NCBI GenBank assembly: GCA_017882945.1
Contig: JADGON010000124.1
Span: 1-16,282, forward strand
Direction: 5' to 3'
Length of the DNA stretch: 16,282 nucleotides
DNA from: Acidimicrobiia bacterium
Lineage (GTDB): Bacteria > Actinomycetota > Acidimicrobiia > IMCC26256 > JAENVU01
In this document: positions 1-6,802 of the stretch, in pieces
How the letters are laid out: every line of letters begins with the position of its first letter
How positions within the stretch are numbered: position 1 is the first letter of the stretch
Notes under the pieces: generated by a model
What the model was told of the DNA's origin: nothing
What the model saw: only the letters and a program-made list of their open reading frames with translations
Databases searched by the model: none
Position numbers and translations under genes: made by a program

Positions 1-11
1 AGTTTGTTCCC

Positions 12-1007
12 ATGACGCCGTACCCTGCGCAAATGCAGCCGCTTGCCGCGCTCGGGCTCGAGCCGCTGGCCGCCGATCTCCAACGGGTAGAGACCGAGCT
101 CGCCGCTGCGGTGCGCTCCGACGACCCGTTTCTCGGGGAGGTCGCGGCCCACCTGGTCAAGGCCGGGGGAAAGCGTCTGAGGCCCGCGCTGACCCTCTGC
201 ACCGGGTACGCCGCCCATGGGATCGGGCCCGCGACCGACGCCGCGATCACCGGTGCCGTCGCGGTCGAGCTCGTCCATCTCGGGTCGCTCTATCACGACG
301 ACGTGATCGACGAGGCCGAGACGCGACGTGGCGTTCCAAGTGTGAACGCGCGGTGGAGCAACATCGTCGCGATCCTCGCGGGTGACTACCTGCTGGCACG
401 CGCGTCCGAGCTCGCGGCGTCGCTCGGTGCACCGGTGGCCGCGCTGCTCGCGGAGACGATCGGCGAGCTGTGTCGCGGTCAGGTGCTCGAGCTGCAACAT
501 CTCTTCGACGTCGATCGCAGCGAGGAGATCTACTTCTCCGCGATCGGCGGCAAGACCGCGGCGTTGTTCGGCACGGCATGTCGCATCGGCGGGATGGTCG
601 CCGAGGTCGAAGGTCCGACGCTCGACGCGCTCACCGAGTTCGGTCATCACCTCGGCGTGTGCTTCCAGATCGTCGACGACGTGCTCGACGTCACCGGGTC
701 CGATGCTTCGCTCGGCAAGCCGGCCGGCAACGACCTGATGGAAGGCGTCTACACGCTGCCGGTGATCATCGCGCTCGATCGCACGCCGGCGCTCCGGGAC
801 CTGCTCGGGCGCAAGCTCGACGACGTCCAGGTCGAGGAGGCACGCCGGCTCGCGACCTCCGACGGCGCGATCGATGCAGCGCTCGGTGCCGCCCGCGATC
901 AAGCGGCCCGCGCCGACAAGGTCCTCGCCGCGACCGAAGGCCTCGACCCCGAGGTCACGGGCGGGATGCGCCGCCTCGTCGACGACCTCGTCGCCCGCGA
1001 CAGCTAG
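12..1007 (+). CDS. Long-chain all-trans polyprenyl diphosphate synthase
   Basis: This 331-residue protein is a class I polyprenyl synthetase that condenses isopentenyl diphosphate onto an allylic diphosphate, typically to make the side chain of menaquinone. The first aspartate-rich motif DDVID is at 96-100 and is followed by the RRG signature (105-107). The second motif DDVLD is at 222-226. GGKRLRP (52-58) and GGKTA (179-183) bind diphosphate. Gly and Ser lie five and four residues before the first DDxxD, where bulky residues would cap the chain, so a long (C30-C45) product is inferred. Length is normal for the family. The ATG at 12 has only 11 bases upstream in the window, so its ribosome binding site cannot be judged; Met8 is an alternative start. 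It is the only plus-strand gene and converges on the hydrolase with a 12-nt gap. Product length, and hence hepT, ispB or grcC naming, cannot be fixed. Confidence 0.9.
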   Translation: MTPYPAQMQPLAALGLEPLAADLQRVETELAAAVRSDDPFLGEVAAHLVKAGGKRLRPALTLCTGYAAHGIGPATDAAITGAVAVELVHLGSLYHDDVIDEAETRRGVPSVNARWSNIVAILAGDYLLARASELAASLGAPVAALLAETIGELCRGQVLELQHLFDVDRSEEIYFSAIGGKTAALFGTACRIGGMVAEVEGPTLDALTEFGHHLGVCFQIVDDVLDVTGSDASLGKPAGNDLMEGVYTLPVIIALDRTPALRDLLGRKLDDVQVEEARRLATSDGAIDAALGAARDQAARADKVLAATEGLDPEVTGGMRRLVDDLVARDS

Positions 1008-1021
1008 ACCCTCACCGGGTC
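1007..1021. terminator. Small hairpin between convergent genes
   Basis: GACCC (1007-1011) and GGGTC (1017-1021) can pair around a 5-nt loop. The stem spans the 12-nt gap between the convergent polyprenyl synthase and hydrolase genes and overlaps both stop codons. It is only 5 bp and has no T-tract on either side, so a bidirectional terminator role is a weak suggestion. Confidence 0.2.
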
Positions 1022-1868
1022 AGGCAGTCTCGGCTTCCTGGGGTGCCTCGATGGCCGCGTCGAGCGCGTCGACGTCCGTGAGGAACCGCACCACCGCGTC
1101 GTTGAACCCGTTCGGCGCTTCCACCATCAGGCCGTGCGCGGCACCGCCGAGCACCTCGAGGCGTGCGTGCGGGATGAGCTCGGCGAGCTCTTCCGCGTCA
1201 CCGACGGGCGTCAGCGAGTCCTGGGAGCCGGTGATGACCAGCGTCGGCACCCGGATCGTCACCAGCTCGAGGCGCAGCTCGTCGGTGGCGTCGAGGATCG
1301 CCGCGATCTGCGCGATGAACGGCTCGGGCGGCTGCTGGAGCACGATGCGAGCGAGGAGGTTGAGCCAGATCCCGAAGCGCTTGCGCAGGCGGGGACCGAC
1401 GAGCCACTCGAGCGCCTCGTCACCGAGCGCGGCCATCCCGCCCTCGTCGACCGCGTCGGCCCACTCCTGGAGCAGCTCGCGCCGCCACTCGTGGTGGCGG
1501 CACGCGGTGCAGGCCAGCACGAGCGAGCGACTGCGCTCCGGATGGAGGACGCCGATGATCTGTGCGATCACGCCACCCATCGACGCACCGAGGACGTGGG
1601 CCCGTTCGACCCCCTCGGCATCGAGCACCGCGAGCGCGTCGAGCGCCATCTGATCGAGCGAGTACGGACCGGGCGGACGATCGCTGCGCCCCGTGCCCCG
1701 GTTGTCGAGGGTGTAGCAGCGGTACTTGCGCCCGAAGGCGAGGCGCTGCAGTGCCCAACCGCGCGAGTCCGTTCCCAGGCCCTGGATCATCAGCAGCGGG
1801 GGACCGTCGCGACGGCCGAAGACGTCGTAGTGGATCGTGACACCGTCGTCGACGACCACCTCCGACAC
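1020..1868 (-). CDS. Alpha/beta-fold hydrolase
   Basis: This 282-residue protein is a single-domain alpha/beta hydrolase. The nucleophile elbow GASMGG puts Ser at 96. The acid is probably Asp217 in GSQDSLTP and the base His245 in AAHGL. QGLG at 29-32 replaces the usual HGxG oxyanion motif, and NRGTGRSD (56-63) is the common signature after strand 4. It resembles 3-oxoadipate enol-lactonase-like esterases and lipases, but the substrate cannot be read from sequence. No signal peptide is visible, so it is likely cytoplasmic. The start is GTG, supported by an AAGGGGG ribosome binding site five bases upstream. A 116-nt gap carrying a terminator-like hairpin and a palindrome separates it from the upstream PlsC-like gene, so it is probably transcribed on its own. 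Confidence 0.85.
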   Translation of the reverse strand: MSEVVVDDGVTIHYDVFGRRDGPPLLMIQGLGTDSRGWALQRLAFGRKYRCYTLDNRGTGRSDRPPGPYSLDQMALDALAVLDAEGVERAHVLGASMGGVIAQIIGVLHPERSRSLVLACTACRHHEWRRELLQEWADAVDEGGMAALGDEALEWLVGPRLRKRFGIWLNLLARIVLQQPPEPFIAQIAAILDATDELRLELVTIRVPTLVITGSQDSLTPVGDAEELAELIPHARLEVLGGAAHGLMVEAPNGFNDAVVRFLTDVDALDAAIEAPQEAETA

Positions 1869-1873
1869 CGAAG

Positions 1874-1880
1874 CCCCCTT
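1874..1880 (-). promoter_or_regulatory. Ribosome binding site of the hydrolase gene
   Basis: AAGGGGG on the minus strand ends five bases before the GTG at 1868. It supports that start. Confidence 0.6.
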
Positions 1881-1897
1881 CGTGTCTCCCGCACTGC

Positions 1898-1916
1898 CGC
1901 GAGCAGGGTGCTCGCG
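1898..1916. promoter_or_regulatory. Perfect 8-bp-arm palindrome upstream of the hydrolase
   Basis: CGCGAGCA (1898-1905) and TGCTCGCG (1909-1916) are perfect reverse complements around a GGG centre. The dyad starts 29 bases upstream of the hydrolase GTG, in its leader or promoter region. It could be a repressor operator, a 5'-UTR hairpin or a second termination hairpin for the operon ending at 1985. I could not identify a clear -35/-10 pair nearby. Confidence 0.4.
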
Positions 1917-1951
1917 AACGCGAACCCCACCTTAGACCGCGTTCCTACCCA

Positions 1952-1975
1952 CTCCGGTCCGTCTCGGCACCGGAG
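1952..1975 (-). terminator. Hairpin terminator candidate at the end of the cofactor operon
   Basis: CTCCGGT (1952-1958) and ACCGGAG (1969-1975) form a perfect 7-bp stem around a 10-nt loop, which can itself fold as CCG/CGG. It begins about 10 bases past the PlsC-like stop codon on the minus strand. No U-tract follows (the next bases read TGGGTAGGAAC), which is common for hairpin terminators of high-GC actinobacteria but leaves the call uncertain. Confidence 0.45.
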
Positions 1976-1984
1976 GCGGGTGGA

Positions 1985-2689
1985 TCAGAGCTGGTCGATG
2001 AGGCGCTGGACGTTGTCCCGGGCCGCTTCGGCCAGCTCGGCGGCCGCGAGCGGATCGCCCGAGCCCCGCTTCGCCTTCACGGCCAGCGGCTCACCGACCG
2101 CGATCCGCCAGGGCCGCAACGGAAGGCCGAGCGGGCCACCGGGCCGGACGGCCACCGGGATGACCGGATAGCCGAGCGCGGCGACGAGGAGCTGGATCGG
2201 CGGTGTGCCGGCGCCGGTCCGCAGCCAGGTCGGCCCGAGCGGGATCGCCGCGACGTGCTCCGCCCGCAGCAACGCGGCGAGGTCGTTCTGGTACGACATC
2301 ACCGCGCCGAGCTTGCGCATGAGGTCGCCGAGGATCGGAACGTCGGGCGCGCCGATCACCCGGAGCCGGCGACCGGCCTCCTGGCGCAGCGCGACGGCGA
2401 GGGCGGCCGGCTCGACGAAGCCCAGCCCGCGGTTGGACACGAGGACGGCCGGGCCGTCGTCCGGAAGACGCTCCGGATGATCGACCTGGACGTGCACCGT
2501 GGCGGTCACGAAGGGTGCGATCAGGTCCTGCAGCTGCGGGTCCGAGCCGAACGGATCCACCGGGTACCGACCCTCGATGCGCCGGCGGATCACCGTCAGC
2601 AGGTCCGTGGTCTGGGTCCGGTCCGGATCGACCCCGTAGACGGGAAGCACCGACACGTTGGTCACGCCACCGCTGTTGCTCACGCTCAT
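1985..2689 (-). CDS. PlsC-like acyltransferase-fold protein lacking the HX4D motif
   Basis: This 234-residue protein follows the block order of the lysophospholipid (glycerol-3-phosphate) acyltransferase family. Block I is the region VSNRGLGFVEP (84-94), block II is GDLMRKLGAV (121-130), block III is AAIPLGPTW (147-155) and block IV is YPVIPVAV (174-181). The catalytic His of the NHX4D motif is Arg87 and no Asp sits at +5 (Val92, then Glu93). The block II Arg and block III EGT are also missing. It is therefore probably inactive as a PlsC enzyme or uses a different mechanism. No membrane segment is evident. The ATG at 2689 overlaps the stop of the upstream SDR gene as ATGA, implying coupled translation. 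Reading the same frame open to 3385 only adds sequence antisense to no conserved feature and inside the SDR gene. I recall a similar SDR-acyltransferase pair in mycobacteria (Rv0501-Rv0502); this was not checked. Confidence 0.75.
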   Translation of the reverse strand: MSVSNSGGVTNVSVLPVYGVDPDRTQTTDLLTVIRRRIEGRYPVDPFGSDPQLQDLIAPFVTATVHVQVDHPERLPDDGPAVLVSNRGLGFVEPAALAVALRQEAGRRLRVIGAPDVPILGDLMRKLGAVMSYQNDLAALLRAEHVAAIPLGPTWLRTGAGTPPIQLLVAALGYPVIPVAVRPGGPLGLPLRPWRIAVGEPLAVKAKRGSGDPLAAAELAEAARDNVQRLIDQL

Positions 2690-3660
2690 GTCCCGACCTG
2701 GGCAATGGGGAGGGTGGGACGGAGCGGGGTGACCTTGGCCCACTCGAAGAGCTCGGTGCAGACCTCCTGGGTCGGGCGCATCGTGCCCAGATCGAGGACC
2801 TCCAGCGCCTTGGACCCGTCGGCGGTCCGACCCTTGGTCATCAGCTCGAGGATGTGGGGCGGCACCGGCGCGCCGGCGAGCTCGGCGACCCGCGTGGCGA
2901 TCCGCCAGCCGGGTCCGACCACGGGCCATGGGATGCGTCCACCGAGGCGAACGGCCTGCCACACGCTCGCCGCGCCCGGTCCGACGACGTTCAACGGACC
3001 ATCGACGCCGAGCAGGAGTGCCGCGACCATCGCGCGCGCGGCGTCTTCCTGGTGGAGCAGCTGGAACGCCGGGTCCGCGAGCGCCGGAACGGGAACGACG
3101 GGCAGGCGAAGGAACCGGCCGAGCGGCGATGGAACGTGCGAGCCGGCTTCGTGGGCCATGCGGAGCGCGGCCACCGGAAAGCCGTGACGGCGCCCGAGGT
3201 CCACCGCCAACGCCTCGACTTCGAGGCACGTTCGCCCGTAGGGAGTCGTCGGCGCGACCGGCGCGGTCTCGTCGGGCACACCAGGGCGGCCACGACCGCG
3301 GCCGTAGACGACGAGCCCGCTGCGCAGGGCGACCCGCTCCAGCTGGCCGGTGCGCGCCGCCGCGCCGAGCGCCGCCACAGTGCACGCTTGCGTGTACTCC
3401 GCGGCGAGGCGGGGCGAGACACGAGACGCGGGCTCGTAGACGCCGAAGTGGGCAACCGCGTTCGGCGCAAATTCCGTCACGATGTCGGTGAGCTTCTCGC
3501 GATCGCGCGGGTCCACCCGCCGGAACTCGCTGCGCCGCAGCCGGCGACGCGGCGGCACGAAATCGACGCCGACGATCTCTCGCACCTCGCTGCGTTCCTC
3601 GAGCAGCTGCGCGACTCGCGTGCCGAGCTCGCCCCCCATTCCGGTGACGAGGACGCGCAT
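2686..3660 (-). CDS. NAD-dependent epimerase-like extended SDR, catalytic Lys replaced
   Basis: This 324-residue protein has the N-terminal Rossmann motif TGMGGELG (6-13) and the acidic VDF (32-34) expected to bind the NAD ribose. It resembles the GalE-like extended short-chain dehydrogenases. The strand-5 signature SGLVVYG (114-120) is present, but the YxxxK active site reads YGRTC (141-145), so the lysine is Cys145. A downstream LLHQEDAARA (201-210) matches the usual HVDDvA region of the family. The ATG at 3660 overlaps the lysS stop as TGATG, with AGGA nine bases upstream. Its own stop overlaps the PlsC-like start. It may be a regulatory or lipid-binding SDR rather than an epimerase. The fold is certain; activity and substrate are not. 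Confidence 0.8.
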   Translation of the reverse strand: MRVLVTGMGGELGTRVAQLLEERSEVREIVGVDFVPPRRRLRRSEFRRVDPRDREKLTDIVTEFAPNAVAHFGVYEPASRVSPRLAAEYTQACTVAALGAAARTGQLERVALRSGLVVYGRGRGRPGVPDETAPVAPTTPYGRTCLEVEALAVDLGRRHGFPVAALRMAHEAGSHVPSPLGRFLRLPVVPVPALADPAFQLLHQEDAARAMVAALLLGVDGPLNVVGPGAASVWQAVRLGGRIPWPVVGPGWRIATRVAELAGAPVPPHILELMTKGRTADGSKALEVLDLGTMRPTQEVCTELFEWAKVTPLRPTLPIAQVGT

Positions 3661-5183
3661 CAGTCGGCGTCCTGGTTCAGCGCGTCCTGGTCGCGAGCTT
3701 CATCGTCATCGCGCTCCGGCCGCAGGAGTGGAAAGAGGATCACCTCACGAATGCTAGAGACTCCGGCGAGCAGCATGATCAACCGGTCGATTCCGAGCCC
3801 CAGCCCGCCACACGGTGGCATGCCGTACTCCATCGCCCGGATGTAGTCCTCGTCGACGTCATTGGCCTCGTCGTCGCCGAGCTCCTTCAGCCGCGCCTGC
3901 GATTCGAACCGCCGCCGTTGGTCGATCGGGTCGTTGAGCTCGCTGAACGCGTTCGCCAGCTCCCGGCCGCCGATGATCACCTCGAACCGCTCCACCAGGG
4001 ACGGGTCGTCCCGGTGCTCGCGCGCGAGCGGGGATACCTCCCGGGGGTAGTCGATGATGAACACGGGTCCCCGCAGCCGGTGCTCGGTCGTCTTCTCGTA
4101 GATCTCGAGCATCAGCTTCCCGGCGCCCCAGCCCGACTCGCGCGGGATCTCGAACCGGTCGGCCAGCGCCTCGACCTCCGCGATCGGCATCGACGGATGC
4201 ACATCGACGCCGGCGTGCTCCCTGATCGCCTCGCGCATCGTCAACCGCGGCCAGGGTGGCACCAGGTCGAGCGACTCACCCGCGAATTCGATCACGGTGG
4301 TGCCGATCGACTCCCGGGCCGCGTGGGCCACCATCTCTTCGGTGAGCACCATGATGTCGGTGTAGTCCACGAACGCCTCGTAGAGCTCCAGCATCGTGAA
4401 CTCCGGGTTGTGGCGCGTGGAGAGCCCCTCGTTCCGGAACACCCGCCCGATCTCGAAGACCTTCTCGAACCCACCCACGATGAGCCGCTTCAGGTGCAGC
4501 TCGAGCGCGATGCGCAACACGAGATCGAAGTCCAACGCGTTGTGATGGGTGAAGAACGGACGGGCGGTCGCGCCACCGGCTTGCTCGTGGAGGACCGGGC
4601 CCTCGACCTCGAGGTACCCGCGCGCCGCAAGAAACTCTCGGATCGCGTTGAGCGCGGCGAAGCGGACCTCGAAGACCTCCCGCGCGCGCTCGTTCACGAT
4701 GAGGTCCGCGTAGCGCTGGCGGTAGCGGGTGTCCACGTCCGAGAGACCGTGCCACTTCGGCAACGGTCGCAGCGCCTTGGACAGGAGCGTGAACTCGCGC
4801 AACTTCACGCTGAGCTCGCCCTTGCGCGTCGTCATGACCGTTCCTTCGACGCCGACCCAGTCGCCGATGTCGAGGTCATCGAACGCGTCGTGGCCTTCGG
4901 GACCGACGACCTGCTGCGAGACGAACAGCTGCACCTCACCGGTACCGTCGCGCAGGGTGCCGAAGCTCAGCTTGCCCTGCCGCCGGATCAGCAGCAGCCG
5001 GCCCGCGACACGCACCGAGACGTCGGTCTCCTCCCCCGGTCCGAGCGCCCCGAATCCCTCGCGCAGCTCGGCGATCGTCCGGTCGCGATCGAAGCGGACC
5101 GGATAGGGGTCGACGCCCGAGGCCCGCACCTTCTCGATCTTTGCGAACCGGCGGTCGAATTCCTCGTCGTTGACGCGCTTCAC
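3660..5183 (-). CDS. lysS: Lysyl-tRNA synthetase, class II
   Basis: This 507-residue cytoplasmic enzyme charges tRNA-Lys with lysine using ATP. The N-terminal OB-fold anticodon-binding domain spans about 55-140 (VAGRLLL at 59-65, FGTLRDG at 74-80). The class II core follows, with motif 2 FRNEG at 249-253 and the downstream HNPEFTMLE (258-266). EVSPLARE is at 382-389 and motif 3 GLGLGIDRL is at 460-468. The length is typical of bacterial LysS, with no extra LysX-type membrane domain. An acidic tail (about 491-507) is unusual but probably disordered. The start is GTG at 5183, overlapping the coaX stop as GTGA, with a good ribosome binding site (5190-5197). Lysine-tRNA synthetase genes sit next to coaX in many actinobacteria, so the position is expected. 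Confidence 0.97.
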   Translation of the reverse strand: MKRVNDEEFDRRFAKIEKVRASGVDPYPVRFDRDRTIAELREGFGALGPGEETDVSVRVAGRLLLIRRQGKLSFGTLRDGTGEVQLFVSQQVVGPEGHDAFDDLDIGDWVGVEGTVMTTRKGELSVKLREFTLLSKALRPLPKWHGLSDVDTRYRQRYADLIVNERAREVFEVRFAALNAIREFLAARGYLEVEGPVLHEQAGGATARPFFTHHNALDFDLVLRIALELHLKRLIVGGFEKVFEIGRVFRNEGLSTRHNPEFTMLELYEAFVDYTDIMVLTEEMVAHAARESIGTTVIEFAGESLDLVPPWPRLTMREAIREHAGVDVHPSMPIAEVEALADRFEIPRESGWGAGKLMLEIYEKTTEHRLRGPVFIIDYPREVSPLAREHRDDPSLVERFEVIIGGRELANAFSELNDPIDQRRRFESQARLKELGDDEANDVDEDYIRAMEYGMPPCGGLGLGIDRLIMLLAGVSSIREVILFPLLRPERDDDEARDQDALNQDAD

Positions 5184-5947
5184 GCGCGGTTCCTCTCGAA
5201 GACGATCTGGAGCCCGCGCAGGGTAAGCCAGGGCTCATGGTGCTGAATCGTCCGGGAGTACGGCAGGATCAGCTCGGCCAGGCCGCCGGTGGCGATCACC
5301 GTGCACTCCCCCAGCTCGTCCTGGAAGCGGTCGACGAGCGCGTCGACCTGGCCGCTGAAGCCGTACACCGCTCCGGACTGGATCGACTCGACCGTGGTCT
5401 TGCCGATGACGTTCTTCGGGGGCACGAGCTCGACGCGCCGCAGTGCCGCCGCGCGGCCGAACAACGCGTCCATCGAGATCTCGATGCCGGGGAAGATCGC
5501 GCCGCCAAGGTATTCACCCTTTGCGCTGATGGCTTCGATCGTGTTCGCGGTTCCGAAGTCCACCACGATCGTCGGTCCACCGTAGCCGTCGTATGCCGCG
5601 ACCGCGTTTGCAATTCGGTCGGCGCCGACCTCCTTCGGGTTGTCGTAGAGGATCGGCATTCCGGTGCGCACACCAGGCTCGAGCACGAGCGCTTCGAACC
5701 CGAAGTAGCGCTTGGTCATCTCACGCAGCGCCGCGGTCACGCTCGGAACCCCCGACGCGATCGCGACCCCGGTCACCTGCGCGTCGAACGAGAATCCGTG
5801 GAACCCGAGGAACTGCTGGATCATCAGCGCGAGCTCGTCGGACGTGCGCGACGGGATCGTCGCGATGCGCCAGTGGTCGGCGAGCTCGATGTCGTCGAAG
5901 AGACCGATGACAGTCTGCGTGTTGCCGGTGTCGATCGCGAGCAGCAT
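5180..5947 (-). CDS. coaX: Type III pantothenate kinase
   Basis: This 255-residue protein catalyses the first committed step of CoA synthesis, phosphorylating pantothenate with ATP. It has the ASKHA-fold signatures of CoaX: phosphate-binding DTGNT at 6-10, GADR at 108-111, DFGTAN at 130-135 (usually DFGTAT) and GGAIFPG at 148-154. The second nucleotide-binding stretch IATGGLA is at 218-224. Length matches the family. The ATG at 5947 follows the nadC stop by 12 bases, with GGAAG nearby. Its stop overlaps the lysS GTG. Type III kinases are not feedback-inhibited by CoA, as far as is known. The panC gene four positions upstream supplies its substrate. Confidence 0.95.
   Translation of the reverse strand: MLLAIDTGNTQTVIGLFDDIELADHWRIATIPSRTSDELALMIQQFLGFHGFSFDAQVTGVAIASGVPSVTAALREMTKRYFGFEALVLEPGVRTGMPILYDNPKEVGADRIANAVAAYDGYGGPTIVVDFGTANTIEAISAKGEYLGGAIFPGIEISMDALFGRAAALRRVELVPPKNVIGKTTVESIQSGAVYGFSGQVDALVDRFQDELGECTVIATGGLAELILPYSRTIQHHEPWLTLRGLQIVFERNRA
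5190..5197 (-). promoter_or_regulatory. Ribosome binding site deciding the lysS GTG start
   Basis: GAGAGGAA on the minus strand lies inside the coaX end and six bases before the GTG at 5183. Together with the GTGA overlap it supports that start for lysS. Confidence 0.6.
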
Positions 5948-5959
5948 GTTCCGCTTCCG

Positions 5960-6802
5960 TCAGTCCAGGTCCAGGGCGATGTCCAGTGCCGGCGCCGAGT
6001 GCGTGATCGCGCCGACCGAGATGTAATCGACCCCCGCCTCGGCGTACGCGCCCACCGTCTCCAGTGAGATCCGTCCGGACACCTCGAGCGGAATCGCCCC
6101 GCCGACGAGCAGCTTCGCCTCGCGCACGAGCGCGGGGCTCATGTTGTCGAGCAGGAGAAGGTCGGCCCCCGCCGCGCAGGCGTCGGCCACTTGGTCGAGC
6201 GTGTCGCACTCCACTTCCACGATCCGCCCCGGCCAACGGGCGCGGGACCGATCCACGGCCTGGCGGAGGTCCAGGTGCGCGAGGTGGTTGTCCTTGATGA
6301 GCACCGCGTCGGACAGGCACTCGCGGTGGTTGAACCCGCCACCCGCCCGCACCGCGGCCTTCTCGAGCGCACGCAGGCCCGGGAGCGTCTTGCGGGTGTC
6401 GCGGATGCGCGCCTTGCCCCGGGCCGCCCGGACGTAGCGGCGGGTGACGGTGGCGATGCCCGAGCAGTGCTGCAACAAGTTCAGCGCAGTGCGCTCCGCC
6501 CCGAGGATCGAGCGCAGGGATCCGGCCACCTTGCCGATCGCCTGACCCGCGAGCACCTCTTCGCCGTCGACGAGCTGCCAGTCGAGTCGTACGGTCGGAT
6601 CGAGCTGGGCGAACGTCTCCGATGCGCCCGCGGTCCCGGCGAGGACGCCCTCGCTGCGGGCAACGAACCTTCCGGTGGCGGTCGCGGCTTCGTCGATGAC
6701 CGCGAGCGACGTCAGGTCACCGAGGAGCCCGAGGTCTTCGGCCAGCGCACGCGCGACAACCTCACGCACCGCCGTCATGGGCGGATCGAGGTCTCGGATC
6801 AC
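5960..6802 (-). CDS. nadC: Nicotinate-nucleotide diphosphorylase (carboxylating)
   Basis: This protein is quinolinate phosphoribosyltransferase, which makes nicotinate mononucleotide from quinolinate and PRPP. Numbered from the GTG start (280 residues), it has ERTALN (103-108), the PRPP/quinolinate loop TRKTLPGLR (136-144), GGGFNHR (154-160), KDNHL (170-174), LLDNM (217-221) and EVSGRI (240-245), then SVGAITHS. All expected basic residues are present. I chose GTG at 6802 because it overlaps the nadB stop as GTGA, like other junctions here, and keeps the DPP segment often seen at NadC N-termini. The ATG at 6778 (272 residues) is the alternative. Neither has a strong ribosome binding site. The open frame continues to 7375 but that part lies within nadB. 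The gene follows nadB, with which it shares a pathway. Confidence 0.95.
   Translation of the reverse strand: MIRDLDPPMTAVREVVARALAEDLGLLGDLTSLAVIDEAATATGRFVARSEGVLAGTAGASETFAQLDPTVRLDWQLVDGEEVLAGQAIGKVAGSLRSILGAERTALNLLQHCSGIATVTRRYVRAARGKARIRDTRKTLPGLRALEKAAVRAGGGFNHRECLSDAVLIKDNHLAHLDLRQAVDRSRARWPGRIVEVECDTLDQVADACAAGADLLLLDNMSPALVREAKLLVGGAIPLEVSGRISLETVGAYAEAGVDYISVGAITHSAPALDIALDLD

Noticed and set aside
1931..1947. GGAAC and GTCT on the minus strand resembling an ECF sigma promoter
   Set aside because: The elements are only about 4 bases apart, far from the 16-17 bp needed.
2690..3385. N-terminal extension of the PlsC-like frame
   Set aside because: It lies wholly inside the SDR gene, is Arg/Gly/Pro-rich, and the ATG at 2689 sits in an ATGA overlap.
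3918..5246. 442-codon open frame on the plus strand opposite lysS
   Set aside because: It is a high-GC shadow of lysS with charged, repetitive composition and no ribosome binding site or domain.
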